NCBI RefSeq assembly: GCF_012033695.1
Contig: NZ_JAAVJI010000005.1
Span: forward strand, 124,001 to 188,000
Length of the DNA: 64,000 bases
Source: Pseudomonas quercus
Lineage (GTDB): Bacteria > Pseudomonadota > Gammaproteobacteria > Pseudomonadales > Pseudomonadaceae
Direction: 5' to 3'
Of the stretch, positions 17,959-27,346 are shown in pieces. Position 1 is the stretch's first letter; every line of letters starts with the position of its first letter. The notes beneath the pieces are model-generated. The model saw nothing but the letters and a program-made list of their open reading frames with translations. It did no database searches and was not told where the DNA came from. The position numbers and the translations under genes were made by a program.

Positions 17959-18897
17959 TCAACGAACAGGCACAGTAGTGGTCTGGGTAGCGTGACGCTC
18001 TTCGATCCAGCGAGCGTTATCGCGCTGACGGCCACCGGCCAGTGCAGCCAGGCTTGCCGCGAATGCACCGCACAGCAGGGTCACGAAGGTCCACAGGGCA
18101 GCCCAGGCAGCGGCTTTGGCAGCAGCATCGGCAGCTTGTCTAGCAGCCAGCTTGGCGTCATCAACAGCCTTGCGGGCTTGCGCATACACTTGGTCTACAC
18201 GGGCTTCGGCTTCTGCCTGGCTCAGGTTGGTACGCTGTGCGACCAGTTGAGCAAGGTAGGTACGGTCATCAGCGTTCAGGCTGCCGTCGCCGGCCATAGC
18301 CTTGGACAAGATGCGGTTGGCCACGCCATTCACTGCATCATTGCTCACCGACGCTGGGCCGTTGCTGCGGAACAGGGTATCGGTGAAATAATCCATGGGG
18401 TTACCGCCATTGGCGTTTGCAGCGGCACCGCCGGCTGCACTACCCACCATGCTCGCTGCGCCCGACGCAACGCTTGCACCGGCTTGAGCGCCTGCACCCG
18501 CGATATTGCCAGCGGTACCCACGATCAAAGCGGTGCTCACCAGCGTGGCAACAGCCCACGACAGGAAACCATGGGCGGTATCACGGAAGTAGACCTCATC
18601 CCCATGCAGATTGGCCCACTTAACCCGCAGGCGACCCGCGATGTAACCACCCAGGCCAGAGGCCAGAATGGCCGTCACCAGCAGCCACAGGATGCTGGAA
18701 ATACCGATCGCCTTGGCGCTTGCGCCCTGGTCTGCCCACGGTGAGGTCGCGGAGAAGCCCAGGCCTGCGCCTGCAACAACGAGAATCAAGGTAAGCGCTG
18801 CAGCACCAGCAGCACCGGCGAAGATGGCACCCCAGGAGACGCCAGAGCGGTTTGGTCCGTCAGAGACGGCGGATGTGTAGTCGGCAGTGGTGATCAT
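17959..18897 (-). CDS. Conserved membrane protein, PhnA-like/unknown
   Basis: A 312-residue protein. Residues 20-50 form an Ala/Gly-rich TM segment (WGAIFAGAAGAAALTLILVV), followed by TMs at about 66-90 and 110-135. A low-complexity Gly/Ala linker follows, then a soluble region with NADDRTYLAQLVAQRTNLSQ, an Ala-rich coiled helix (KLAARQAADAAAKAAAWAAL) leading into a final TM, and a basic tail. The soluble region resembles helical lipid- or stress-associated domains. No enzyme motif seen. Probably cotranscribed with the 24-residue peptide. Function unknown. Confidence 0.75.
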   Translation of the reverse strand: MITTADYTSAVSDGPNRSGVSWGAIFAGAAGAAALTLILVVAGAGLGFSATSPWADQGASAKAIGISSILWLLVTAILASGLGGYIAGRLRVKWANLHGDEVYFRDTAHGFLSWAVATLVSTALIVGTAGNIAGAGAQAGASVASGAASMVGSAAGGAAANANGGNPMDYFTDTLFRSNGPASVSNDAVNGVANRILSKAMAGDGSLNADDRTYLAQLVAQRTNLSQAEAEARVDQVYAQARKAVDDAKLAARQAADAAAKAAAWAALWTFVTLLCGAFAASLAALAGGRQRDNARWIEERHATQTTTVPVR

Positions 18898-19124
18898 TTG
18901 GTGAGGCCTTTTTTAGTTAGCAATAAGTCCGTCGCCTTAATCTATTGCACTGTGCGTGCCAGCCTCCAAAATTAGGAAACCTGTTTAAAAACATAGATAT
19001 AGGCTGGAATGCTATTAAAAGGCCTCATGCAAAATGCCAGATCGCTTTGTCGGCACTCTGGCGTTATGCAACATCTGGCAACGTTTAGGTAGCTACAAAG
19101 TACCCGTAGTGGGCCACCGCGCTT

Positions 19125-19451
19125 TCAAGCGGAACGCGTATCTACCAACACTTCACTTACCTGAGTAATGGGGGTGAGGTTGGTGAAATTGGGGACATCG
19201 GCACTCAGTTCCTGCCCATGGGAACCCATGCCCGCACTCAGTGCTTCCAGCGAATCGAAGTACAACGTGCAATGGGTGATGTAGGGAGGGGTGCTATCAG
19301 GCTCTCCACCCGCTACACCTTTGTCCACGCTGTAAGACAGCAGGCTTGCGCCCAGCCGATCGCTTACCAGCGTCATGTGCTTATTAAGGTAGTAGTCGTA
19401 ATCGAAGGTGGCGTTGGCAGCGTAAGGGTAAAGCACGGAAACCTTGATCAT
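19125..19451 (-). CDS. EthD family protein
   Basis: A 108-residue ferredoxin-like dimeric alpha/beta-barrel protein. The N-terminus MIKVSVLYPYAANATFDYDY and the YYLNKHMTLV motif are the EthD signature; the C-terminal half has THCTLYFDSLEAL. Members include ETBE-degradation EthD, but most chromosomal copies have unknown function. It follows prfC on the same strand by 57 bases. Confidence 0.8.
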   Translation of the reverse strand: MIKVSVLYPYAANATFDYDYYLNKHMTLVSDRLGASLLSYSVDKGVAGGEPDSTPPYITHCTLYFDSLEALSAGMGSHGQELSADVPNFTNLTPITQVSEVLVDTRSA

Positions 19452-19508
19452 GCTGGGGGCCTTTTCAAAAAGAAGAAGCGCCCCAGCATAGGCCTAATGC
19501 GCCACAGG

Positions 19509-21098
19509 TCAATGATGCTCGCGTGTGGCGCGGAATTTCACATCAGGCCAACGCTCTTCCATCACCGACAGGTTCACCCGCGTAGGCGCCAGGTAGGTCA
19601 GGTGGCCGCCGCCATCGATGGCCAGGTTCTCCATAGCCTTGACTTCGAAGTCTTCCAGCTTCTTTTTGTCATCGCAGGCAATCCAGCGGGCCGACCACAC
19701 GGTGATGGGCTCGTAGGCACATTCCACTTTGTATTCCTCCTTGAGCCGGCTGGCGACCACGTCGAACTGCAGCACACCCACCGCACCGAGAATGATGTCG
19801 TTGCTGCGCTGTGGGAAGAACACCTGGGTAGCGCCCTCCTCTGCCAACTGCTGCAAACCCTGGCGCAGTTGCTTGGACTTGAGCGGGTCTTTAAGGCGAA
19901 CGCGCCGGAACAGCTCTGGTGCGAAGTGCGGGATACCTGTGAAGCCCAGGCTCTCACCTTCGCTAAAGGTGTCGCCGATCTGAATGGTGCCGTGGTTGTG
20001 CAGCCCAATGATATCGCCTGCAAAGGCTTCCACCAGTTGCTCGCGCTCGGAGGAGAAGAAGGTCAGCGCGTCGCCTACCCGCATGTCTTTGCCGGTACGC
20101 ACGTGGCGCATTTTCATGCCTTGGTCGTAACGGCCCGAGCAGATGCGCATGAAGGCAATACGGTCGCGGTGCTTGGGGTCCATGTTCGCCTGGATCTTGA
20201 ACACGAAACCGGTGAATTTTTCTTCCACAGGCTCCACAGTGCGCTCATGCGCCACACGCGCCAATGGGCACGGGGCCCAATCGACCACCGCATCCAAAAC
20301 GTGGTCCACACCGAAGTTGCCAAGGGCTGTACCGAAGAACACCGGTGTGAGCTGGCCGTTCATGAACTCGTCCTGGTCGAACGGGTGGCAGGCGCCCTGC
20401 ACCAGTTCCAGCTGATCCACGAAACGGTCGTACTCGTCACCCAGGTGGGCACGGGCTTCGTCCGAATCCAGCTGCTGGATGATCTTCACCTCTGTGCGCT
20501 CATGGCCATGGCCTGGGGTGTAGACGATGATGTAGTCGCCTTCCAGGTGGTACACGCCCTTGAAATCCCGATAGCAACCGATGGGCCAGGTGATAGGCGC
20601 GGCCTTGATTTTCAGCACGGCCTCGATCTCGTCCAGCAGCTCGATGGGGTCGCGGATGTCACGGTCCAGCTTGTTGATGAAGCTGACAATAGGCGTGTCC
20701 CGCAGACGGCACACGTCCATCAGGGCAATGGTGCGTGGTTCAACGCCTTTACCGCCGTCCAGCACCATCAGGGCCGAGTCCACCGCCGTAAGGGTACGGT
20801 AGGTGTCTTCAGAGAAGTCTTCGTGGCCGGGGGTGTCGAGCAGGTTGATCATGTGCTCGCGGTAAGGGAACTGCATCACGGACGTGGTGATGGAAATACC
20901 CCGTTGCTTTTCCATTTCCATCCAGTCGGATGTTGCATGGCGGTCGGATTTACGCGACTTCACCGTACCGGCCACCGCAATCGCCTTGCCCATCAGCAAC
21001 AGCTTTTCAGTGATGGTGGTTTTACCGGCGTCGGGGTGGGAAATAATTGCGAAGGTGCGGCGTGCATTGACTTCGTTGACAATCTTGCTATCAGACAT
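19509..21098 (-). CDS. prfC: Peptide chain release factor 3
   Basis: A 529-residue translational GTPase that recycles RF1/RF2 from the ribosome after termination. G-motifs: G1 [10 protein letters not shown]2 region [10 protein letters not shown]3 DTPGHEDF, G4 FINKLDRD. The middle and C-terminal RF3 domains are present ([33 protein letters not shown]). Length matches the usual 527-529. On the opposite strand a 669-codon open frame is a shadow of this gene. Confidence 0.97.
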   Translation of the reverse strand: MSDSKIVNEVNARRTFAIISHPDAGKTTITEKLLLMGKAIAVAGTVKSRKSDRHATSDWMEMEKQRGISITTSVMQFPYREHMINLLDTPGHEDFSEDTYRTLTAVDSALMVLDGGKGVEPRTIALMDVCRLRDTPIVSFINKLDRDIRDPIELLDEIEAVLKIKAAPITWPIGCYRDFKGVYHLEGDYIIVYTPGHGHERTEVKIIQQLDSDEARAHLGDEYDRFVDQLELVQGACHPFDQDEFMNGQLTPVFFGTALGNFGVDHVLDAVVDWAPCPLARVAHERTVEPVEEKFTGFVFKIQANMDPKHRDRIAFMRICSGRYDQGMKMRHVRTGKDMRVGDALTFFSSEREQLVEAFAGDIIGLHNHGTIQIGDTFSEGESLGFTGIPHFAPELFRRVRLKDPLKSKQLRQGLQQLAEEGATQVFFPQRSNDIILGAVGVLQFDVVASRLKEEYKVECAYEPITVWSARWIACDDKKKLEDFEVKAMENLAIDGGGHLTYLAPTRVNLSVMEERWPDVKFRATREHH

Positions 21099-21240
21099 CG
21101 CTTAAAATCTCGATTGCGCGCATATGAGTACGCACAGCTAAAAATACCTTTGACCGGCTTCATGCTGCCAATCCAGAAGACATGCATTGTAATACAGCGC
21201 AGCCTGCACACGGCATGCGGGAGGTAGGCGCAACACCAGA

Positions 21241-21573
21241 TCAGCTATTGCAGTCCGTGTTCAAATCACGAAAGCCTTCCAGCTTTACCGGGCTGCGGCC
21301 GGGTAAATGTGCTACCAGCTCCAAGGTTCCGCCAAGCGCTTCCACATAATTACGCAGCGTAGAGATCAGCATGTCCGTGCGCTTTTCGACTTTTGAGACA
21401 TTTGCCTGCTTCATGTCCAGAAGGCCTGCCATGGTCTCTTGCGTCAGGTTCAGCTCCTTACGCAGCGCTTGCAACGTAAGCTGCTCCTGAATAAGCGCAT
21501 CAGCCCGCTGCGCAACCTTCTGGCGCCGTGTGGCCGAAAGCGTGCCCATCACTTGGTCAAGCGACTTAGCCAT
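21241..21573 (-). CDS. HigA-like XRE antitoxin
   Basis: A 110-residue helix-turn-helix protein. The XRE domain lies at about 35-90: LRKELNLTQETMAGLLDMKQ then ANVSKVEKRTDMLISTLRNY. The N-terminal ~30 residues are helical. Its start overlaps the toxin gene by 8 bases, giving the toxin-first order typical of higBA. It would neutralise the toxin and repress the operon. Start at 21571-21573 preferred to an upstream codon within the toxin gene. Confidence 0.85.
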   Translation of the reverse strand: MAKSLDQVMGTLSATRRQKVAQRADALIQEQLTLQALRKELNLTQETMAGLLDMKQANVSKVEKRTDMLISTLRNYVEALGGTLELVAHLPGRSPVKLEGFRDLNTDCNS

Positions 21574-21937
21574 TACTGACCTCCTGTTTCGAAGACGCAA
21601 GGTGCCGGTCAAACCGTACATCAGCGGTTTTGATCAAGACCTTATAAAACCTTTTTTCACTACTGCCCGACTTATCGCCCCCTATCAGGACAACCGCTTT
21701 GCGATCGGGATCGAATGCAAACGCTATGCGCCATACGCCATTATCTGCCTTGAAACGTAGCTCCTTCATGTTGGCATGCTTTGACCCTTTTAAAGTATCC
21801 ACGTGTGGCCTACCCAGGTCAGGCCCGAAGCGCTCAAGTACCTTGAGCTGAGCCAGCAGCTCATCCTGAACGACCTCTGCCATGGAGGCAAAATCCACGT
21901 CGAACTCATCGCAGAATTCGATGAACCACTTCGTCAC
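21566..21937 (-). CDS. RelE/ParE-superfamily (HigB/Gp49-like) toxin
   Basis: A 123-residue protein with the Gp49/HigB fold pattern: FDVDFASMAEVVQDELLAQL, FGPDLGRPHVDTLKGSKHAN, MKELRFKADNGVWRIAFAFD and a basic C-terminus with GGDKSGSSEKRFYKVLI. HigB-type toxins cleave mRNA on the ribosome (family knowledge). It is upstream of and overlaps its antitoxin gene. Confidence 0.85.
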   Translation of the reverse strand: MTKWFIEFCDEFDVDFASMAEVVQDELLAQLKVLERFGPDLGRPHVDTLKGSKHANMKELRFKADNGVWRIAFAFDPDRKAVVLIGGDKSGSSEKRFYKVLIKTADVRFDRHLASSKQEVSNG

Positions 21938-22346
21938 AAGATATACCTTTAAGTGACTATTTCGTCAAGCACACAAGCAGGTTTCTGACGCTGCCAAAAG
22001 CCTGCTGGGTCGTTGAAAACCACCCCGGGAGCTGATCAAAAAAGGGCACAGATTATAGCTCAGTTCGAACGCCGTGCCGAGCCGCCGGGCACATGGCGGG
22101 TGGCCATAGTCCCTTTTATGTGGGAACCTTTAAAACACTGGAGCCGTCCATTACCACGCTAACGCCTCGCTTACGTGGCTGAATCACCTGGCTTTTGCGA
22201 CCTGACGAGGTCGTGCTCATGGTTCGCCGAACACCTGTTTCAAGGTCGCTTCGACCGAGCCGCTTTTCGCGCTCACGCCTGAACGCTGCCCTTCTTCAGG
22301 GCCTTGCTCTGACCGTGCGCGCAGACTGATAAAACAGGAGACGTCT
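21938..22346. other. Intergenic region upstream of the opuC operon
   Basis: There are 409 bases without a convincing gene between the toxin gene (leftward) and opuCD (rightward). It must hold both promoters. I see short inverted repeats such as CGACCTGACGAGGTCG near 22199-22214 but no clear riboswitch, tRNA or operator. AGGAG lies 6 bases before the opuCD ATG. Confidence 0.5.
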
Positions 22347-23066
22347 ATGGCCACACGCTATGGAACGGGCCTGGTAGGGTGCGCCGCCGTGCTCGCCGTC
22401 CTGGCCCTGCTGATCCGCTGGATCGGCGTCGATACCGTATTGCATTACCAGGATGACCTGGTGTTCTACCTTCAAGCTCACCTGATGCTTGTGTTGGTGT
22501 CCATGCTGGCGGCGCTGGTGGTTGGCATTCCCGCCGGAATAATGCTGAGCCGCCCCGCCATGGCCCGGCACGCCGAACGCCTTATGCAAGTGTTCAACAT
22601 CGGCAACACCGTCCCGCCTTTGGCAGTCCTGGCCATTGCCTTGGGTATTCTGGGTATTGGCAGTGGGCCTGCCATTCTTGCGCTGTTCCTCGCCTCCCTC
22701 TTGCCCATTGTGCGCAACACCTATGAGGGCCTGAAGAACGTACCTGGCTCGCTCAAAGAGGCTGCCACCGGTATCGGCATGACCCCACGCCAGGTGCTGT
22801 GGCAAGTGGAGCTGCCCAATGCCGTGCCCATTATCGTAGGCGGTGTACGCGTGGCGTTGGCCATCAACGTAGGGACTGCACCCTTGTCGTTCCTGATCGG
22901 CGCAAACAGCCTGGGCAGCCTGATTTTCCCTGGCATTGCCTTGAACAATCAGCCGCAGCTGGCACTAGGTGCAGCCTGTACCGCCTTGCTGGCATTGATA
23001 CTGGACGGCCTGGTGCTGGTGATCAGCCGAACCTGGCTGGAACGTGGCCTCGCCCCTGCCCGCTGA
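22347..23066 (+). CDS. opuCD: Osmoprotectant/quaternary amine ABC permease
   Basis: A 239-residue BPD_transp_1 permease with about six TMs. The EAA coupling loop is LKEAATGIGMTPRQVLWQVE. Also visible are FNIGNTVPPLAVLAIALGIL and RNTYEGLKNVP, both typical of OpuCB/OpuCD and YehW/YehY. First gene of a four-gene operon in the order permease, binding protein, permease, ATPase, as in P. aeruginosa opuC. Role: choline, carnitine or betaine uptake. Confidence 0.88.
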   Translation: MATRYGTGLVGCAAVLAVLALLIRWIGVDTVLHYQDDLVFYLQAHLMLVLVSMLAALVVGIPAGIMLSRPAMARHAERLMQVFNIGNTVPPLAVLAIALGILGIGSGPAILALFLASLLPIVRNTYEGLKNVPGSLKEAATGIGMTPRQVLWQVELPNAVPIIVGGVRVALAINVGTAPLSFLIGANSLGSLIFPGIALNNQPQLALGAACTALLALILDGLVLVISRTWLERGLAPAR

Positions 23067-23081
23067 TAAAAGGACATGCAC

Positions 23082-23990
23082 ATGAAACCATCAGGCTGGT
23101 TGCTGGCAGCAACCCTGCTGCTCTCCAGTGTTGCCCATGCGGCAGGCGAACCGCCTTTGCTGCGCATTGGCGCGCGGGTGTTCACAGAACAAACCGTGCT
23201 GGCGACACTAACTTCCAAATACTTGGCTACCAAAGGCTTTCGCACCGAAATTACCGGTGGCCTGGGCAGCAATATCGCCCGTAGCGCCCAGGAAAGCGGC
23301 CAACTCGATCTACTGTGGGAATACACAGGCGTGTCGCTGGTGTCCTACAACCATATCGATGAGAAGCTCGACAGTGATGCCACATACGCCCGGGTAAAGG
23401 CGTTGGACGCGCAGAAAGGGCTGGTATGGCTGGCGCCTTCGAAGTTTAACAATACCTACGCGTTGGCTTTCCCAGACAAGGTGGCTCAGCAATACCCGCA
23501 GGTGAATACCATCAGCCAGTTGAACGCCCTGGTCGCCTCTGAAAAGGGCAAAGACCATGTACTGGCCTTGGATACAGAGTTCGCTAACCGCCCGGATGGG
23601 CTGGTGGGGCTGACCAAAACCTACGGCCTGACCTTCGACCGTCGCGATATCCGGCAAATGGATGCCGGCCTGGTGTACACCGCCTTGCGTAACGGCCAAG
23701 TGTTCACCGGCTTGGTGTACACCACAGATGGCCGGCTGGATGCCTTCAAGCTGAAGGTGCTCGAAGACGACCTTCACTACTTCCCCGACTACACCGCAGC
23801 GCCTGTGATACGCAAAGCCTTCCTAGACCAGCATCCGCAACTGGCCAGCCTGCTCAAGCCGTTGGCCGAGCTGCTGGACAACGCCACCATGCGCCAGCTC
23901 AATGCCAAGGTGGACGTAGACCATGAGAACCCAGGGGCCGTAGCCGACGCCTTCCTGGCACAACACCCTGAACTGAAGGAGGCGAAATGA
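23082..23990 (+). CDS. opuCC: Osmoprotectant/quaternary amine binding protein
   Basis: A 302-residue OpuAC-family periplasmic protein. Signal peptide MKPSGWLLAATLLLSSVAHA. Core motifs: LLRIGARVFTEQTVLATLTS, GGLGSNIARSAQESGQLDLL, WEYTGVSL and DTEFANRPDG. An ATG at 23076 lies only 2-3 bases from AAAGGA, so the ATG at 23082 is preferred. The end overlaps the next gene by 4 bases. Aromatic pocket residues (e.g. in WEYTG) fit quaternary ammonium ligands. Confidence 0.88.
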   Translation: MKPSGWLLAATLLLSSVAHAAGEPPLLRIGARVFTEQTVLATLTSKYLATKGFRTEITGGLGSNIARSAQESGQLDLLWEYTGVSLVSYNHIDEKLDSDATYARVKALDAQKGLVWLAPSKFNNTYALAFPDKVAQQYPQVNTISQLNALVASEKGKDHVLALDTEFANRPDGLVGLTKTYGLTFDRRDIRQMDAGLVYTALRNGQVFTGLVYTTDGRLDAFKLKVLEDDLHYFPDYTAAPVIRKAFLDQHPQLASLLKPLAELLDNATMRQLNAKVDVDHENPGAVADAFLAQHPELKEAK

Positions 23991-24640
23991 ATTTTCTCGC
24001 GACCTTCCAGCACATCGACTGGCAGCAGGTGCTGCAGCTTACCGGCCAGCACGTGATGCTGGTGGGCATTGCCGTAAGCCTGGCCATCGTGATCGGCGTG
24101 CCACTGGGCATTCTGATGACACGCTTCCCCGCCTTGGCAGGCCCTCTGCAAGGGGCGGCCACGGTACTGCTCACCATTCCATCCATCGCACTGTTCGGGC
24201 TGCTGTTGCCGTTCTACTCCAAGTTCGGCCAAGGTTTAGGACCGTTGCCGGCCATTACGGCAGTGTTCCTTTATTCGTTGCTGCCCATTTTGCGCAACAC
24301 CTACCTGGCACTGACCAGCGTTGAGCCAGGCATTCGTGAAGCGGCCAAAGGCATTGGCATGACCTTCGGCCAACGCCTGCGCATGGTGGAGCTGCCCATT
24401 GCGGTACCCGTAATCCTGGCTGGCGTGCGCACAGCCGTGGTGATGAACATCGGCGTGATGACTATCGCCGCCACCATCGGGGCCGGCGGCCTTGGTGTTC
24501 TTATCCTGACGTCCATCAGCCGCAGCGACATGTCGATGCTGGTAGTGGGCGCGGTGCTGGTGAGCCTGCTCGCCATCGCCGCTGACCTGCTGCTGCAATG
24601 GCTGCAACGCTCGCTCACACCCAAAGGGCTGCTCAAATGA
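23987..24640 (+). CDS. opuCB: Osmoprotectant/quaternary amine ABC permease
   Basis: A 217-residue permease, second membrane subunit. EAA loop IREAAKGIGMTFGQRLRMVE; also IPSIALFGLLLPFYSKFGQG and MTIAATIGAGGLGVLIL. ATGA overlaps both upstream and downstream genes show tight translational coupling. Confidence 0.9.
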   Translation: MNFLATFQHIDWQQVLQLTGQHVMLVGIAVSLAIVIGVPLGILMTRFPALAGPLQGAATVLLTIPSIALFGLLLPFYSKFGQGLGPLPAITAVFLYSLLPILRNTYLALTSVEPGIREAAKGIGMTFGQRLRMVELPIAVPVILAGVRTAVVMNIGVMTIAATIGAGGLGVLILTSISRSDMSMLVVGAVLVSLLAIAADLLLQWLQRSLTPKGLLK

Positions 24641-25794
24641 TCGAACTTCAGAACCTGACCAAAACATTCAACAGCAATGGCAAAGACGTCCGTGCTGTGG
24701 ATGCCGTAAGCCTGACTGTCAATGAAGGCGAAATTTGCGTATTCCTGGGCCCTTCGGGGTGCGGCAAAAGCACCACGCTGAAAATGATCAACCGCTTGAT
24801 CGAGCCCACGTCCGGCAAGGTACTGATCAATGGCGAAGACACCAGCGCCTTGGACGAAGTAAGCCTGCGACGCAAGATCGGCTATGTGATCCAGCAGATC
24901 GGCTTGTTCCCCAACATGACCATCGAAGAAAACATTACCGTGGTGCCGCGCCTGCTGGGTTGGGACAAGAACCGCTGCCGTGAGCGTGCGCGGGAATTGA
25001 TGAGCATGATCAAGCTTGAACCCAAGCAGTACCTGAACCGCTACCCGCGTGAGCTTTCCGGCGGCCAACAGCAGCGTATCGGCGTGATCCGCGCCCTGGC
25101 GGCTGAAGCCCCGTTGCTGTTGATGGACGAACCTTTTGGCGCGGTGGACCCGATCAACCGGGAGATGATCCAGAACGAGTTCTTCGAGATGCAGCGGGCG
25201 TTGAACAAAACCGTGATCATGGTTAGCCACGACATCGACGAAGCCTTGAAGCTGGGCGACAAGATCGCGATTTTCCGAGGGGGCAAACTGCTGCAGCTTG
25301 ACCACCCTGATACCCTCCTCGCCCACCCGGTGGACGACTTCGTCAGCAATTTCGTGGGCCAGGACAGCACCCTCAAGCGGTTGCTGCTGGTTAAAGCCGA
25401 AGACGCCGCAGACAACGCACCGTCGGTAAGCCCGGAAACCTCCGTTGCCGAAGCGCTGGAGCTGATGGACGAGCACGACCGCCGCTATGTAGTGGTGACC
25501 GATGGGGAGAATCGAGGCCTGGGCTATGTACGCCGCCGGGAACTCTATCGCCAGCAGGGCGACTGTGCAGCGTTCCTGCGCCCCTTCACAGCGACCGCTG
25601 CCTCGGAGGAGAACTGCCGGATACTGCTGTCTCGCATGTATGAATTCAACCGGTCCTGGTTACCGGTGATGAATGCCGAGCAGGTGTTCCAAGGTGAAGT
25701 GACCCAGGAATCGATTGCAGCTTACCTAAGCTCCGGTCGTTCCCGCGGCATGAAAACCAGCATTGTGTCGCCGGCCGAACAGGCTGTGGTATAG
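24637..25794 (+). CDS. opuCA: Osmoprotectant/quaternary amine ABC ATPase with CBS pair
   Basis: A 385-residue ATPase. Walker A GPSGCGKSTT, Q-loop VIQQIGLFPNMT, signature LSGGQQQR, Walker B LLMDEPFGAVD, H-loop MVSHDIDEAL. After about residue 250 a tandem CBS module follows (SVAEALELMDEHDRRYVVVT and a second unit ending in FQGEVTQESIAAYL), which in OpuA-type transporters senses ionic strength or nucleotides. Start MIELQNLTKTF overlaps the permease stop (ATGA). Confidence 0.92.
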   Translation: MIELQNLTKTFNSNGKDVRAVDAVSLTVNEGEICVFLGPSGCGKSTTLKMINRLIEPTSGKVLINGEDTSALDEVSLRRKIGYVIQQIGLFPNMTIEENITVVPRLLGWDKNRCRERARELMSMIKLEPKQYLNRYPRELSGGQQQRIGVIRALAAEAPLLLMDEPFGAVDPINREMIQNEFFEMQRALNKTVIMVSHDIDEALKLGDKIAIFRGGKLLQLDHPDTLLAHPVDDFVSNFVGQDSTLKRLLLVKAEDAADNAPSVSPETSVAEALELMDEHDRRYVVVTDGENRGLGYVRRRELYRQQGDCAAFLRPFTATAASEENCRILLSRMYEFNRSWLPVMNAEQVFQGEVTQESIAAYLSSGRSRGMKTSIVSPAEQAVV

Positions 25795-25938
25795 CTGCTC
25801 GTACACACAGGCCAAGGCGACAGGTGTTCTTTTGTGGGACTGGGCGCAGCCCGGGAACAGGCTCAGTCCCCTTTTGCTGCTGACATAAGCCACATCAAGC
25901 GGTCATATCAGTCGTTAAACATAGGTACGTCAAACGCT

Positions 25939-26019
25939 GTTTAATTTATTTAAATGCGACGTTTAATTTATTTAAACACGACATTTTTAGTTGATCTCGT
26001 TTTCCCTACGTCCTACAGT
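25939..26019 (+). promoter_or_regulatory. speC promoter with AT-rich direct repeats
   Basis: The 16-mer GTTTAATTTATTTAAA occurs twice (25939-25954 and 25961-25976), exactly 22 bases apart, i.e. two helical turns. Fifteen bases further is a sigma-70-like promoter TTGATC (25991-25996), 17-base spacer, TACAGT (26014-26019). The repeats stand out in GC-rich DNA and look like paired activator sites or a UP element. The rest of 25795-25938 shows no gene. Confidence 0.55.
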
Positions 26020-26109
26020 GCGCGCCGAACGTCCATGCTGGAAACGATCCATGCGGCCTAAGGGGTTGGTAGCACGCCTTGGGACATAAGCGAACCAGAG
26101 TGGGGATAC

Positions 26110-26155
26110 GGAGGGCGTTCAGTTCAGCCACTTTCATTCACGCCTCCTCAAGGAG
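26110..26155 (+). promoter_or_regulatory. speC leader: alternative pairings around the Shine-Dalgarno
   Basis: CGCCTCC (26141-26147) lies just before the Shine-Dalgarno AGGAG (26151-26155). Its CTCC can pair with GGAG across a TCAA tetraloop and hide the ribosome site. The same bases can instead pair, with one bulged G, with GGAGGGCG at 26110-26117, which would free it. The two pairings are mutually exclusive. Seen by eye; no folding energy computed. Confidence 0.4.
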
Positions 26156-26162
26156 TTCCCGC

Positions 26163-27326
26163 ATGCCGATCAAGGTCGAAGATTACTACCCGCGCGAAAC
26201 CTTCCAGAAAATGAAGGCTTTTGCCGACACCCAGGAAACCCCGTTCGTACTGATCGATACCGCTATTATCGACAAGGCTTACGACGACCTGCGCGCCGGT
26301 TTCGAATTTGCCAAGGTGTATTACGCCGTCAAGGCCAACCCAGCCGTCGAGATCATCGACCTGCTGCGTGACAAGGGCTCCAGCTTCGACATCGCCTCTA
26401 TCTACGAGCTGGACAAAGTCATGGACCGCGGTGTGGGGCCAGAGCGCATCAGCTACGGCAACACCATCAAAAAGTCCAAGGACATTCGTTACTTCTACGA
26501 CAAAGGTGTGCGCCTGTACGCCACGGACTCGGAAGCAGACCTGCGCAACATTGCCAAGGCAGCGCCGGGTTCGAAGGTGTATGTCCGCATCCTGACCGAA
26601 GGCTCTACTACAGCCGACTGGCCACTGTCACGCAAGTTTGGTTGCCAAACCGACATGGCCATGGACCTACTGATCCTTGCTCGTGACCTGGGCTTGGTGC
26701 CCTATGGTATTTCCTTCCATGTGGGTTCGCAGCAGCGTGATATCAGCGTCTGGGACGCCGCCATTGCCAAGGTAAAGGTCATTTTCGAGCGCTTGAAGGA
26801 AGAAGATGGCATCGAGCTGAAACTGATCAACATGGGCGGTGGCTTCCCGGCCAACTACATTACCCGCACCAATAGCCTGGAAACCTATGCCGAGGAAATC
26901 ATTCGTTTCCTCAAGGAAGACTTCGGTGATGACCTGCCGGAGATCATTCTGGAGCCTGGCCGTTCGTTGATTGCCAATGCCGGTATCCTGGTCAGCGAAG
27001 TGGTATTGGTAGCGCGCAAGTCTCGTACGGCTGTGGAGCGTTGGGTCTACACCGACGTGGGCAAGTTCAGCGGCCTGATCGAAACCATGGACGAGTCCAT
27101 TAAATTCCCGATCTGGACCGAGAAAAAAGGCGAGATGGAAGAGGTGGTGATTGCCGGCCCAACCTGCGACAGCGCTGACATCATGTATGAACACTACAAG
27201 TATGGCCTGCCACTGAACCTGGCCATTGGTGATCGCCTGTACTGGTTGTCTACGGGTGCGTACACCACCAGCTACAGCGCGGTTGAGTTCAACGGCTTCC
27301 CGCCGCTCAAGGCCTTCTACCTGTAA
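26163..27326 (+). CDS. speC: Ornithine decarboxylase (fold III, eukaryotic-like)
   Basis: A 387-residue PLP-dependent enzyme converting ornithine to putrescine, the entry to polyamine synthesis. The PLP lysine is in YYAVKANP (about residue 55), the glycine-rich phosphate site in NMGGGFPANY and EPGRSLIA, and the catalytic cysteine in GPTCDSADIMYE. Length and motifs fit the short alanine-racemase-fold ODCs of pseudomonads. The ATG at 26163 follows AGGAG by 7 bases; the upstream open frame is leader. Monocistronic, ended by a clear terminator. Confidence 0.95.
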   Translation: MPIKVEDYYPRETFQKMKAFADTQETPFVLIDTAIIDKAYDDLRAGFEFAKVYYAVKANPAVEIIDLLRDKGSSFDIASIYELDKVMDRGVGPERISYGNTIKKSKDIRYFYDKGVRLYATDSEADLRNIAKAAPGSKVYVRILTEGSTTADWPLSRKFGCQTDMAMDLLILARDLGLVPYGISFHVGSQQRDISVWDAAIAKVKVIFERLKEEDGIELKLINMGGGFPANYITRTNSLETYAEEIIRFLKEDFGDDLPEIILEPGRSLIANAGILVSEVVLVARKSRTAVERWVYTDVGKFSGLIETMDESIKFPIWTEKKGEMEEVVIAGPTCDSADIMYEHYKYGLPLNLAIGDRLYWLSTGAYTTSYSAVEFNGFPPLKAFYL

Positions 27327-27346
27327 GAACTGAGGGCTGCATATCA

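Noticed and set aside
19218..21227. A 669-codon open frame on the plus strand
   Set aside because: It is the complement of prfC, a GC-rich codon-bias shadow with no recognisable domain, and prfC is certain.
24301..25476. A 391-codon frame antisense to the opuC genes
   Set aside because: Shadow of opuCB/opuCA, which have clear ABC motifs.
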